Below, piece after piece: positions 38,488-49,162 of a stretch of 64,000 nt of DNA. The notes below the pieces were generated by a model. That model was not told where the DNA came from, searched no databases, and saw nothing but the letters and a program-made list of their open reading frames with translations. Numbering within the stretch: position 1 is the stretch's first letter; each line of letters begins with the position of its first letter. The stretch comes from Erinaceus europaeus (lineage: Eukaryota > Chordata > Mammalia > Eulipotyphla > Erinaceidae), in contig NW_026647180.1 of the NCBI RefSeq assembly GCF_950295315.1, forward strand, positions 434,001 to 498,000, given 5' to 3'. Made by a program: the position numbers and the translations under genes.

Positions 38488-39010
38488 CACTCAAGTAAAA
38501 GGTCAAAGTTTCATGGGTGGAGGGGAAAAGTGTTAACTTTCTGACATATGAAGGTGAGAAGTGCCTAGAGCAGATCGACAGTTACATGGTCAAGGAAGGG
38601 TGCATGGGTTGGAGGCACTGCTGGTGGAGATGCCAGTGAAATATGTGGAAGCCCAGGACCCTGTTTTGAGCCCCTGCTCACCACTTACCCAGCTAGGGAA
38701 AAGGTGGGCTAGTGTCAAATCAGAAATGCAGCTGTCTTTTTGTCTCTCTTCCTGCTTGGGCCCTGCTCTCTCAATTTATGACTGTTTCCTTCTCCTCAGT
38801 AAGAAAGTTACAAATGATGTACAGAAATACAGGGAAAGTGGGAAAATTACCCCCATGCCCACTATTACATGTAACTGTTGACTGTAAAGCATTCATCCCC
38901 CAAGAAAAAACAGAATAAATATTTGTGAGGTCAAAGACTTGTAGGTTAAATAGTGAACTTTCTTTAGAGCCATGCAATACTAATACATTGTGCATTGGAT
39001 GTCACTGTCA
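38488..39010 (+). repeat. Module D, copy 1
   Basis: This segment of about 530 bp is shared only with 61303-61840. It contains 'aaagtttcatgg', then a pyrimidine-rich run ending in 'tttccttctcctcag' (38787-38801), a good-looking 3' splice-site sequence, followed about 110 bp later by AATAAA (38914). It could be a terminal exon of a non-coding transcript, but no protein is recognised. Confidence 0.65.
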
Positions 39011-39617
39011 AAAAAAGTGCAGTAGTAGTTGTAGTAGTGTGTAGTATCTGCAAAAGGAAATGTATTGTGTGTCAAAAGTTCCCTTAAATTATAAGAGAAA
39101 ATCTATCAGGCAGAAGAAATGACCCCTCATGTGATATGGGAATAATTAAATAAATAAATATGCAAATAAATGGGGATGATCTAGGAGGATTTGAAAAAAA
39201 TAAAAACAAAACCACAGGAAGACCTGATTACAGTAGAAATATAGAAAATGTCTGCTGAGAAACAGAGGGCTGCTTCAAAACTTCCCTGACACTTCAGGGT
39301 CCAGGCAAATTAAGCTTTCCCGAGAATGAAAAGAAAGGCATAAGTATTGAAGCTTACACTAGAAAATGTAGACAAGTTCTGTGCTATGATAATTACAATG
39401 AGGATACTTATAGTTATTGGAAATGCTCCTGCAAGGTTTATAATTTATAATTGTAGTGAATCCTGCTCCAACTATGTGACCAATTATTTATGAATAAGGA
39501 GGCTGTTATAAATGTGGTAATTCTGCATTAAGATCAAAGAAAAAGATCATAAATTCTAAAAATGACTGATATATATATATATGTATATATATATATATGT
39601 ACATATATGTAAGTGTA
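39011..39617 (+). repeat. Module B, 3' part
   Basis: This is the second half of a B module, from 'gtgtagtatctgcaaaaggaaatg' through the '(aaat)n atgcaaat' block to a TATATA microsatellite (39570-39610). It has the same junction to D as the copy at 61.85 kb. Confidence 0.75.
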
Positions 39618-40595
39618 TCTTTATTATAGACCCTGAGGGATACTGGCATGGCTATGAGGAGACAGAGTATGGCTTGTGCCAGAGAGACTTACAAAGCTGA
39701 GGCTCCAGAAACCTAGGTGAAATCATCAAAAAAACAGCCAGAGATCAGCAGTGTCCTGGTGATTCCCTTTGTATATCTGGTCCTGTCACTAAAATAATGT
39801 ATAAGTAAAATATTAATGAGTGCCGACAGAGTGAGTGAGAGCCTGTGAGTCAGAGACTGAGAAGGCAAGCAGAGAAATAGAAGAGTGGGAAAGAGACCAG
39901 AAGTCAAAAACCTCCCACACTGTTTTCATACATAACAGGTTCAAACCTGGGTTGTAGAGATTTTAAGGCAGAAGTCTCAAGTCCACAGAACCCAGACCAC
40001 CCCAGCCATCACCATATGTGTGTAGTATTTACCACACGAAATGTATTGTGAGTGTTAACTTCCCTTCAATTATAAGAGAAAAATCTATCAAGCAGAAGAA
40101 ATGACCCCTCATGTAATATAGGACTAAATAAATAAATAAATAAATATGCAAATAAATGGGGATGATCTAGGAGGATTTGAAAAAAATGAAAAATAAAAAC
40201 AAAAAGGACAAGAAGACCTGATTACAGGAGAGAATGAAAGCCATCTGCTGAGAAACAGAAGGCTGCTTCAAAAATTCGGAGACACTTCAGAGTCCAGGGA
40301 AATTAAGATTTCAGGAGAATGAAAAGAAAATCATATGTACTGAAGCTTACACTAGAGAAAGGAGGCAAGTTCTGTACTATGATAATTACAATAAGGATGC
40401 TGATAGAAATGCTATTAGAAATGCTACTGGAAGGGTATATTATTTATAATAGTATTGAATCCTGCTCCAACTAGGTGGCCAGTAATTAATGAAAAAGGAA
40501 GCTGTTATAAATGTGTTAATTCTGATTGAGATCAATTACATAGGTCGACAATTCTAAAAATAACATATACATATATATGTATATATATGGATGTA
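39618..40595 (+). repeat. Module B, complete copy
   Basis: This is a full B module of about 978 bp. It corresponds to 62429-63394 at an offset of about 22.81 kb and shares the 'gtatggcttgtgcc' wording. Confidence 0.8.
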
Positions 40596-40890
40596 TATGA
40601 TTATTATATAGTCTGAGAGATACTGCCATGGATATGAGGAGACAGAATATGGCTTGTGTCAGAGAGACTTACAAAGCTGAGGCTCCAGTAGCCTAGTTTA
40701 AATCACCAACACAACAAGCCAGAGCTCATCAGTGCTCTGACAACTCTCTTTGTATATCTGGGCCTGTCAATAAAATAAGGATTAAGTAAAATATTACTTA
40801 GTGCAGACAGAGTGAGTGAGAACCTGTGAGAGTCAGAGACAGAGAAGGAGAGAAAAGAAATAGATGATTTGGAAAGTGACCAGAAGTCAA
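40596..40890 (+). repeat. Module B, 5' part, joined to A12
   Basis: About 295 bp of B ('tattatatagtctgagagatactgcc...') leads into the 'gatgacaggttcaaacc' block of A12. Its counterpart is at 63395. Confidence 0.75.
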
Positions 40891-41325
40891 AAACCTACTA
40901 CACTGTGTTCATTGATGACAGGTTCAAACCTGGCTTGTAAAGATTGTAAGGCAGCAGCTCTCATGCCCACAGACCCCATACAGCCCCAGCCTTCACCATA
41001 TGCTGTACTACCACACTGACAGTAATGTGTGTGTGAGTGTGTGTCTGTCTGTCTGTGTGTGTCTGTGTGTGCTCAGAGCTCACCTATAGTAGTCTCAGAC
41101 CATGGGTGTCAAGGTAGCCAACGTCACCTGCAACTTATGTACAGAGAACCTAGTTGGACAGGGCAAGCCAGCTAGCCCAGACTGTGGCTAAGCAAGAATG
41201 CATATGTAAAGGGATACTCATGTCTCCCTCTCCTGAGTTCCTGATTCAATCCTGATTCAATCCTCACTATCATCCAAACACTGACAACGGGGTAAGCTGG
41301 GGCACCCCTCAGAATTCAAGGGCAT

Positions 41326-41367
41326 GAGGCTGAGTAGGCAGTCACGTTTGGCTGCCTACTCAGCCTC
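41326..41367. repeat. Perfect palindrome (16-bp arms, 10-bp loop)
   Basis: The left arm gaggctgagtaggcag (41326-41341) is the exact reverse complement of the right arm (41352-41367), with loop tcacgtttgg. In other A units only the right arm exists; the left side normally reads like 'caggagcctgtccag'. Confidence 0.95.
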
Positions 41368-41836
41368 CAGGCTCTCAGTCCACTGCTCAGTGCAGCAGAT
41401 TAAAAGCCCAGAAAGAACCCAGAAAGAGCTGTGTTTCAACATAGATGGGAACTCTGTTTGACCAAGCAATAGTGGATGAACCCGGCCCCTTACACCTACC
41501 CTTTGGGTCCGGCTAAGGCAATTGCTCCTGTGGCCTTACAATCCCTGATCATGGTGTCCTTCTGTCCACACATCACACTCAGAGAGATTCCCTAAAGTAG
41601 GCATGCATGAGTGTCCCATACAATGTCGCTCTGCATGCAGGAAGAACAAACTCCCGGAACCCTTGCTATGGAGAGACAGAAGGAAGATGGATACCTCCAT
41701 TGGCTGAATTAGGAGCATCCTGTGGAGATCACAGCCCCGCCCCTCACCTGAGTGCCTGGCTGCTGCTAATAAAGGCAATTGGAAACACCTGTTAGTACTA
41801 GGGTCCTGAGGACATACTCAGGAATCCCTCCAGGAC

Positions 41837-41982
41837 CTAGCAGGCTGGCAGACCTCCTGACCCCTGGATAGCTGTGGTCCTAGTTGGGAGGGCCTTCGGG
41901 CCAGAGGAGCTAGCAGGCTGGCAGACCTCCTGACCCCTGGATATCTGTGGTCCTATTTGGGAGGGCCTTCGGGCCAGAGGTG
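41837..41982 (+). repeat. 73-bp tandem duplication
   Basis: The stretch starting 'ctagcaggctggcagacc' is present twice in direct succession (41837 and 41910), ending in 'cttcgggccagagg'. The copies differ at two positions. Other A units have it once. Confidence 0.9.
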
Positions 41983-42088
41983 AGAATATTCCCTAGATAA
42001 AAGAAAGAACTTCAGGTTTCAAAAGGATTTGAAACCTCAGGAGGCACTTGGAAAAGACATTTCACAGCCATCAAAACACCCTCTTTCT

Positions 42089-42112
42089 AAAAAAAACAAA
42101 CAAACAAACAAA
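42089..42112 (+). mobile_element. A-rich 'tail-only' insertion with 16-bp target duplication
   Basis: Twenty-four bases of A with (CAAA) interruptions are flanked by the 16-bp direct repeat aaaacaccctctttct (42073-42088 and 42113-42128). Other A units have this 16-mer once and no A-rich insert. The structure fits an extremely 5'-truncated L1-driven insertion, although simple microsatellite birth with duplication cannot be excluded. Confidence 0.6.
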
Positions 42113-42531
42113 AAAACACCCTCTTTCTGAACCCTGCAAGCTTCCATTTAACGTGGAAAATCTGGACACTGGTGTGGCCATCAGTACCACAGATCCGTTA
42201 CATTCGGCTTAATAGAGGGAAAGCACAATGAGTGTGCCAGGGGGATAGAGTTTCACTTCTCTTCACCTGGGCTCTCATGGAAAAAGGACAAAGATGCGGT
42301 GCCAGAAATTGAGGAGGGGTGCATTTAGGCTGAGTGTCAGCCTCAGGGCCCTGGAGAATGGGACTCAATCACAGAGGGCCTGGACAGCTGCAGCTGCAGA
42401 TGGACATATGCCTGTTACTTGCAGCAGGAACGCTGTCTCCTCAGTTCCCCTCTGTACTACGCCATATGCACATAACTAAGTAATCCAAAGGGCAAAGAAA
42501 GGAAAATTTCAACACCATGAAGACCGAGTTC

Positions 42532-42537
42532 AAGATG
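42532..42537. repeat. ERV2 target site duplication, left
   Basis: AAGATG directly precedes the element. The partner is at 51790-51795. A 6-bp duplication is what betaretroviral integrases produce. Confidence 0.8.
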
Positions 42538-42566
42538 TCCTAATTTCTTTAATTAATGAACTGTGT

Positions 42567-43101
42567 TTATGGATCAATGTCAGTTAGAGCATTTCTTTCC
42601 TCTAAAGGAATACGAGTGTAAGGGTGAACTGAAACTCTCTGTACTGTAACACTAATAATGTCATGTATGCGTTTCTTGAGAAATTGAATGAGGCAAGGAA
42701 TAATCATCGATAGAGCTACCATAGCTAGCAAAGGGCCTAGGAGAGGTAGAAGCCAAGCAGTTAAAGGAGAATAGAACCAGGAGTTAATATTGAAAGGGGA
42801 AAAGGAATTCTTACTATCACAGCTAAGTTTGTGCAAGATATTAACATTTCGGTTTTACAAATCTAATTTCATTTACAAAAGAAACAACATTTTTCTAGAC
42901 AAAGATCACACTATTTAGCATAAATCAAGTCCAAACCATGGCAGTTCTGGAGTACCACCTTGGCAGGTGAGTTCATCTGTCTCTGGAGAGGCTCCAAGCT
43001 GTCCGAGGTGAAGTCAAATGGACTGTCGAAGTAGATTTTCAATGTGTCCAGCAGCATAGAGAGATTGTCCCAAAGTCCACCAGCAAGTTTAAGGGATGCA
43101 G
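42567..43101 (-). pseudogene. env: ERV2 envelope transmembrane subunit (TM), broken
   Basis: Downstream of the furin site the frame is lost, but TM landmarks remain. LQNCHGLDLIYAK (about 42950-42914) corresponds to the conserved segment before the disulfide motif. CDLCLEKCC (about 42911-42885) is a CX6CC motif of gamma-type TM subunits, and a stop lies between the two. A later open piece (42836-42567) contains WLLPLLGPLLAMVALSMI, a membrane anchor, then a short cytoplasmic tail. The fusion-peptide area is eroded. TM would normally drive membrane fusion; no functional protein is expected here. Confidence 0.8.
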
Positions 43102-44271
43102 TCAGTGGATGTGATGTCCAGGGGAAGAAACAGCACGTCTTGTCCTCTGGTGGGTCAGCGCCAGCTGATGAAATTCTTCTTCTTCATAGAGGGTCAGCTG
43201 TGGAATAAGAAAAACTAGGAGGCAAGGACCAGGTAGAGAAGAATTGACATGAAAATATATGGTAGTGTTGTACCAAAACACAAACAGAGAAGGTGCATAC
43301 ACATTAGAAGTCAAGGTGAGGTTCCTTGAACATCGAGGAACACTGGGGGTAAAAGAAGAGGTCAATAAACATGTAAGAATGAAATCAGAACCAATGGATT
43401 CTGTATAAAGAGGAGTTGAAGTCAGAGGTGGTAGGTCAGCAGAAAGAGAAGACTTGGGTAGACTGGTGAGGTTAGCTGGAGTATTATTTACTGGTGTGAC
43501 AGGTAGAAGAGGCCTATTGAGAGAGGCACATAAAAAGCAATTGGAAGCATTTGGGAGAACAGGGGACTGGTAGATAAGAGAGACAGCAAATTGAAAGAAG
43601 TCTGGCCATGATATATCATAGCTGGCTTGAGGATCAAGGGCTTTAGAAAGGGCTTGCTCTTGTTTGGTTATCTTGCTATGAACCTGAATTTCCCTAGGGG
43701 CAAGGACTAACAGTCGAGAGATAAAAATGTCAGCAGAGGGAGAGTTAGAAGCAGCACTATAGTAAAGTTTTCCAGTGACCCCAGAGGCCCACCTTGGGTG
43801 CCAAGGGTCATGGATGATAAATCTGAGAAATCCTTCACCAGAAAAATATTGTTGGGCAGGGTTATATACTGGCAAGTTGGCTGTACTGTGGCGCCGAATA
43901 TAAGCAACAGGAACTCCATGAATTTTGCAAGACCAATAATGGCATCCACCATAATAATTTACATCTGTGAGACAACTGCCTGAATTGTCAAAAGGAAAAC
44001 AAACATATGGGCAGCCACTTTCCGTACAGTAGGTTGTTGCTTCTGATTTGACAGGTATAGTTACAGCTGACTGGCACCCCTTATTTGAGCAATTTCCAGT
44101 CCCAATAATCTTATTAATTCCATTGTAAGTTTCCCTTACTTGGAACTGCCAAATGAGAACTGGGGAGGAGGAAGCAGGAGCAGGGAAAGCAGACAGCAGG
44201 ATGAGGTATACTGAGAGAGCAATGGGTGAGAGGAGGGCAGTAGAGGGATTCTGCCCCTGGATGCGATGCAC
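43102..44271 (-). pseudogene. env: ERV2 envelope surface subunit (SU)
   Basis: This open stretch of about 389 codons starts after a stop, with no in-frame ATG upstream, so its 5' end is damaged. A signal-peptide-like segment (ALSVYLILLSAFPAPASS, residues about 18-35) is followed by a cysteine-rich ectodomain. CFLC (about residue 247) is the CXXC motif that marks covalently linked gamma-type SU. Several N-glycosylation sequons occur (NAS, NNT, NLT, NTT, NSS). RTRR near residue 380 is a furin-type cleavage site at the SU/TM boundary. A TGA at 43104-43102 then ends the frame. SU would bind a cell receptor. The same family left fragments in ERV1 (TPANLTSL, SSLSADLP). Confidence 0.85.
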
Positions 44272-44338
44272 CAGGTTTCTCAGGTCCTGTCAGGTTGCAT
44301 CACGTCTCCTCAGGGGTGCTCTGCAGTTCCAGCGCCTC

Positions 44339-44842
44339 TTATTCCTCTTCAGGTCGAGCAGCGCCATCTTCTGGGCAATACCGGACATTGTGGGCAGGAA
44401 CCCAGATGGGTGTGGAAGCTTTCTGCGGGAAAACACAGGCGAATCCCCTCCCTGTTGTTAGCAAAGAATCTGCCCCTTTCCAGGTGCCATCTAAGGGATC
44501 CTTCCATTTGACTTTAATCGCTGGAAGGGTGGGTGCTGTTTGCCAGTGAGCCACAATAGGTGGGCAATCTGAATTTTTGTATATATTAAAAAGGTTTAGT
44601 GTAGTTAAAGCTTTAGCTAGCTGAATATTGGGAGGGTACATCCCTCCCCCCTTTTCCTTTTTTAATTGGGCTTTAAGAGTTTGATGTGCTCTTTCAACAA
44701 TGGCTTGTCCTTGGGGATTATAGGGAATCCCTGTAGTGAGTGCAATGTTCCAGATAGAGCAAAATTCTTTAAATTGTTTACTTACAAAAGCTGGCGCATT
44801 GTCACTTTTCAATTTTTTGGCATGCCCATGACAGCAAAACAA
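44339..44842 (-). pseudogene. pol: ERV2 integrase C-terminal half
   Basis: This frame contains LKSDNAPAF (second catalytic Asp region) and IPYNPQGQAIVERAHQTLK with the catalytic Glu, completing the DDE triad begun in the upstream frame. A basic stretch and a W-rich C-terminal part (VKWKDPLDGTWKGAD, PIWVPAHNVRY) follow, matching the DNA-binding domain. The break from the upstream frame lies at an A6 run (complement of 44813-44818), so this is a one-base frameshift. The end overlaps the start of the env region by position only. Confidence 0.85.
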
Positions 44843-45891
44843 GAGAGCATATGACTAATAAGCTTTTTTGAGCTTTCACCTGTCTGAGCTGTAGCCCACA
44901 TAAATTTAGAATATGTATCAATTGTAACAAAAACATATTTTTGTTTACCAAACATGGCCAGGTGAGTTACATCTATCTGCCACAGAGCATTGGCTTTTAA
45001 GCCACGGGGATTAACCCCTAGTGTTTGAATAGCAGGTGTTTTAATCAGGCCTGCGCAGGTGGAACATGTGGTGATGATGCGCTTTAACTGTGCTAGAGGA
45101 ATATCTGGAAATTGAGCCCAAAGGCCTTTAAGATTAACATGAGTCAGAGAATGAAAATCAGCAGGGTTAGTCACTGTAGCGAGTAGAACTCCTGTAGAAG
45201 CAAGCCTGTCGGCTTCAGCATTCCCCTCAGACAGGGGGCCAGGGAGTGGACTATGAGCACGGAGGTGTTGGACATACAGTGGTTGAGTCCGAGAACAAAG
45301 CATAGAAGCAATTTGAATGAGGAGAGGAGAAAGTGGATTGTCATCGATCTTTACATAAGAACGAGCAAGCCATGGAAGCAAGTTTACAGTATATATACTA
45401 TCAGAAAAAAGGTTAAAAGAGTCTGGTACAGCTTTTAATGCAAGAAAGACAGCATAAAGTTCTTTGTATTGCGGAGAGTTATCAGGAAGTTCAGTAAAGA
45501 GAGATGTAGGACATTGTTTGTCAGGGTAATATATAATGGCAGCTGCTCCCTTTTTTCCACCATCCGTAAATATTATAGGAGCAGATGGGATGGGTTCACG
45601 AGAGAAGAGTTTAGGTACTAGTAGAGGCAAAAGGGGTAGAGATGCTGTCAATTTATTAGAAGGAAAATGATTATCTAATTGCCCTGGGTAACCCATCAGG
45701 CTTACAGCAAACCGAGAGTGGTGACGCATAAGCCACTCTATATCTGTCAAAGAAAAAGGGGTAACAATTGAATGTAGTTCCTGCCCAAATACTTGTAGGG
45801 CGCAGCTGCGTCCAAGCCGAATCATGGCCGCGAGGGCATCAATTTCAGTAAGAAGCCTCAGAGCCCCCCCCCCACTGGTGTATGGAGCCAC
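44809..45891 (-). pseudogene. pol: ERV2 RNase H and integrase N-terminal half
   Basis: This 360-codon frame begins at a G10 homopolymer. RNase H residues are visible: FTDGG (about residue 108), YKELYAV with the catalytic Glu, LFSDSIYT, and GNAEADRLAS with the final Asp. A tether leads to the integrase zinc-binding segment (FHSLTH...CSTC), then to the catalytic core with LWQIDVTHL (first Asp) and VTIDTYSKFMWA. It ends at TGA after the A6 run at 44813-44818, where the C-terminal half shifts frame. RNase H degrades the RNA strand during reverse transcription; integrase joins the DNA ends. Confidence 0.88.
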
Positions 45892-46250
45892 TCAAGAATG
45901 CCGTGGGGCTGACTTAGAGCCCCGACCACAGTAGGGGAAGAGTTAAAAACCAAAAGACTAACTGGATAGGAAGGGGAGAATCTAACAAGATGCATATCCT
46001 GCAAGGCCTGGTTAACTCTCCCCAGTGCCAATGAGGCTTCAGGAGTCAGTGTTCGCCTTGAAGAAGGCTGTTTGTCTCCTTTTAACAGATCAAACAGTGG
46101 CTGAAGGCAACTAGTGGGAAGTGACAAATATTGCCTAAGCCAATTCAAATTACCGAGAAAACTTTGCAAGGAAGCAAGAGTAAGATTAGAAGGAAAAATA
46201 ACACAAGGTTTCAAAGGACGAACCTTAGTTAGAGAAATTTCTGAACCCAA
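45858..46250 (-). pseudogene. pol: ERV2 reverse transcriptase thumb/connection part
   Basis: This 130-codon frame continues the polymerase after a frameshift near 46240-46255. It reads LGSEIS-like from its start, then LQSFLGNLNWLRQYL and LQPLFDLLKGD, typical of the thumb and connection of retroviral RT. It ends where a G10 run (complement of about 45864-45873) displaces the frame into RNase H. Confidence 0.85.
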
Positions 46251-46911
46251 GAAGGAAATTGGAGAATTAGCTGTACCTTTTCTGGGGCCACATTAAGGCC
46301 ATTCTGTTTCAAGGCAGGGATAAGAAAATCACGTAAAGCAGAGAGATCTGTGTCTATATTTCCCCATATCAAAATATCATCCATGTAATGAAAAACTTCA
46401 AGTCCTTTATGAATATATGGAAGAAGAGCAGCTTTAACAGCTTCTTGGCAAATTGTGGGGCTATTGGCCATGCCCTGAGGCAATACCACCCATTCAAATC
46501 TATCACCAGGGCTGGCATTATTAATAGAAGGAACAGAAAAAGCAAAACGCTTAGAATCTTGTGGGTGGAGGGGAATGGAGAAAAAGCAATCTTGAATATC
46601 AATTGCCATAATCGGGATTCCTGCAGGAATCGCAGAAGCGAGAGGTAAGCCTCTCTGGGGGGCTCCCCAGACCTGCATTGTTTTATTAATTGTGTGGAGG
46701 TCTTGAAGGAGGCGCCACTTTCCCGAGCGTTTTTTAATTACAAAAACGGGGGAGTTCCATGGGCTTCGGGAATGGCGAATGTGTCCTAAAGACAGTTGTT
46801 CCTGAACAAGTTCTTTTAAGATTTTTAGTTTTTCCCCAGGCAAGGGCCTCTGCTCCACCCAGACGGGATCATCAGAAAGCCATTCTAGGTGAGGGGTTTT
46901 GTGACGAACAG
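46229..46911 (-). pseudogene. pol: ERV2 reverse transcriptase fingers/palm
   Basis: The frame opens upstream of the first start codon candidate: NATVRHKTPHLEWLSDDPVWVEQ precedes position 46850, split here to its recognisable NATV and DPVWV elements. It continues through SPWNSPVFVIKKRSGKWRLL (fingers), MAIDIQDCFFSIPLH with the first catalytic Asp, LPQGMANSPTICQ and YMDDILIW, the YMDD active site. It breaks near 46229-46250. The YMDD box and LPQGM block place it with betaretroviral polymerases. RT would copy viral RNA to DNA. Confidence 0.9.
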
Positions 46912-46917
46912 TGGCGT

Positions 46918-47517
46918 TTAGAATTGGGGGTGCTGGTAAGATTTAGAATTTTCACCCTCGTGAGAGAGACGCCTTGTAGAGGGGTCAGAACAGATAGTCA
47001 CATTTAAAGATTCTAATAAATCTCTGCCCAATAGGTTAGTGCTGATTTCAGTGATCAAAGGGCGAAAAAGTCCGGTAGTCCCATCAGGATCTTCCCAAAC
47101 AAGTGGGTCTTGGGTCTGAAAGGCCTGTGTAAGGCCGCCCACCCCATGAAGTCTAGGTCCAGGGAGGAGATTCCAGTGCCTGGGCACCTCCTTCTGTCTT
47201 AAAATAGTTCTGTCAGCTCCGGTATCAATCAGACATTTAAAAGGTTTTTTGTCAATCAGGAGTGTCATAATTGGGTGACCTCGTTCAATAACAGGGGTAG
47301 TCCACAAAACTTCTGGCTCTGGACTAGCACCTATCCTTTCCAGCTGGCTATCTTTATCCTGGGTCCTCTCATGGACTGGGTGCTCTCCCCTATGCTCAGC
47401 AGGGAGCAGTGCACGGGGCACCGGACAGGCTCCCTGGCTGGATGGAGGCGTGATATCTACAGAGCATTTTATTATTTCCATATCTTTCCCTCCTTCAGGG
47501 GCTAAGGGTTGCCCCAA
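46918..47517 (-). pseudogene. pro: ERV2 protease frame (pro)
   Basis: This frame of about 200 codons is entered by -1 shift from gag at 47523-47529. The active-site motif LIDTGADRTIL lies at about residues 94-104, a Gly-rich flap (GVGG) follows, and LLGRDLLE matches the C-terminal GRD/N helix of retroviral aspartic proteases. It ends at TAA in front of the pol frame, which is again in the -1 register. This frame itself has no internal stop. The upstream part lacks an obvious dUTPase core, although such a domain is common in this genus. The protease matures Gag and Pol by dimer cleavage. Confidence 0.85.
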
Positions 47518-47522
47518 ATCTA

Positions 47523-47529
47523 GTTTAAA
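47523..47529 (-). promoter_or_regulatory. gag-pro ribosomal frameshift heptamer
   Basis: TTTAAAC on the minus strand is in the correct gag phase (T TTA AAC) and is followed at once by the gag stop TAG (47522-47520). After a -1 slip the reading continues as TTT AAA C.. into the protease frame. This is the known X XXY YYZ slippery pattern. The position, phase and frame change all agree. Confidence 0.9.
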
Positions 47530-48719
47530 TCTTTGTCAAAGTCTGGTAAAGGTGTGCCATCTTCATGTGTTTTAGAAGGACACTCTTTTCTCTGATGATA
47601 GCCCTTCTGGCACAGAGAACAAAGTGTCTTAGCTTTCTGGTTGCCAGATGGGGTGCGGGGTCCCTGTTTGCCTTTAAAACACTGGTTACGCCAGTGCCCC
47701 TCGCGACCACACTGAAAGCAGGCTCCCTTCTGTTTATCTAGGGCAGCTGCAAAAGCTTGCGCCAAAGTGGTGGCCTGGTGAGTGCTGGACCCTATCTCTT
47801 GAGTGGATAAAATCCACTGACTTGGGGTCTCATTCTTTAGAGACAAACATGCCTGACGGAAGTCTGGAAGCATTCCTTCCCATACTATAGTTTTTAATAA
47901 TAACTGACGGGCATTTGGATCAGAAAATTTTCTCTCTAGGCTGGCCTGTACTCTGGTGATAAACTTACTTAAAGACTCGTCTCACTCCTGGCATAGGCTA
48001 AGTATAGGGGCAGGGCTCTCACCTGTAGGCGGTGTTAATCGGTCCCATGCCTGCATTACACAGAGGCGCACCTGGTCAAAGTAACCGGGTGGAAACCTGG
48101 CCTCTGCCTGAAGAATTCCGGTGCTCAAGCAGCCTGTGCCAAATAATGCATCGAAATTCCAATCTGGTTGCCCTTCAGTATTTCTACGGGCTTGCTGCAA
48201 ACACTCATCCCGAAAAAATGCTTCCCACTGGAGAAAAAGTGGGCTAGGCGGTACAGCTCTCATAATATCTCTCCAATCTTGGGGTGTATTTAAACTTTGT
48301 AGATAACCCTGGAGAATAGACTTTGCCCAAGGGGAATGAACCCTGTCTTCCCGAATAGCGATTTTGAGTTCTTTTAAATCAGAAACTGCATAGGGGTACC
48401 AGGAGCTAGGTTTCTGCCTGTTTGGGACCAAATTTACAGGGTACGCACTAAGCTGTCCCGGGGAAAACTGATCTCTTAGCTGGCATAAGCGTTCAGAGTC
48501 TGTCATAGCCACTTTTGGAGTGACAGGGAGCAGTGAGGTAGTTGGAGCAGGAAGAGGAGGGAGAGGGGCAGTGCACAGGGTCTGTGCAGGTGGCTGTGGA
48601 TCCCGCAGCTGCCTTCCATTTACTGGCATGTACTGCGGCTCTGGCATAGCCAGAATCACTGGCGCGGGCGATAGCGCCTGTTGTGCCGAGGGCGGCTGCC
48701 CTTGTGGAAGCTGTACAGG

Positions 48720-48872
48720 TTGTGGCAGTGATGGCAATGAAGCCGTGGGCGCCTCTAACTGCACACTGGGTTGTGGCAGTGATGGCAATGAAGCCGTGGG
48801 CGCCTCTAACTGCGCACTGGGTTGTGGCAGTGATGGCAATGAAGCCGTGGGCGCCTCTAACTGCGCACTGGG
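48720..48872. repeat. 51-bp tandem repeat within gag (3 copies)
   Basis: Three direct copies of a 51-bp unit lie at 48720-48770, 48771-48821 and 48822-48872, almost identical (one G/A difference in the first). Because 51 is divisible by three, the gag frame stays open and gains 17 residues per copy in the proline-rich spacer. Confidence 0.95.
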
Positions 48873-49162
48873 TGCAGCCAGCGGTGACTGACATGGCGGC
48901 TGAATCGGAGGTGCCTGTGCCTTCAGTGCTGGCTCTGTTACTGCCAAGGCGGTGATACAGGCAAAAATAATGCTTGTGGTCCAGGGGGCAACACCAGAGA
49001 CGGTGGCCTGGTCTGCCACACCTGTCTGGCCAGATAGGCAGGCCACGACCGCGGTGTGACAAAACAGTGCGGGTGACCTGGTTAGGGAACCGGACAGGGG
49101 CCTTACAAGCTCCTGTACGGTAGACCGTACCCAAGATAGGTGGTGGACAGAAGCCTGGATAT

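Larger units (their letters stand above)
40891..42537 (+). repeat. Module A, unit A12, left part before ERV2
   Basis: The standard A blocks run up to 'gaccgagttcaagatg', where ERV2 is inserted. Three local oddities are listed separately: a 16-bp palindrome (41326-41367), a 73-bp tandem duplication (41837-41982) and an A-rich insertion flanked by a 16-bp direct repeat (42073-42128). Confidence 0.85.
47520..49046 (-). pseudogene. gag: ERV2 gag: proline-rich spacer, capsid and nucleocapsid
   Basis: This single frame is interrupted by one TGA (47984-47982). The N-terminal third is Pro/Ala/Gln-rich and holds three 17-residue repeats (SAQLEAPTASLPSLPQP). The capsid follows, with YPYAVSDLKELKIAIRED, TPQDWRDIMRAV and LQWEAFFRDECLQQA (about residues 215-290), typical of betaretroviral capsids. 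After the stop the same frame continues through the end of capsid to nucleocapsid with two CCHC knuckles, CFQCGREGHWRNQC and CSLCQKGYHQRKEC. It ends at TAG right behind the slippery heptamer. Gag assembles the particle and nucleocapsid binds RNA. The first codons lack an ATG; the upstream connection to matrix is interrupted. Confidence 0.87.

Noticed and set aside
42538..42840. A possible 3' LTR at the left end of ERV2
   Set aside because: Compared by eye with 51059-51789, no U3, R or U5 sequence is found; the segment reads as the TM tail and a short AT-rich end.
48520..48955. Plus-strand Gly/Cys/Ala-rich frames across the gag minisatellite
   Set aside because: They are shadows of the GC-rich proline spacer of gag on the minus strand, kept open by the 51-bp repeat.
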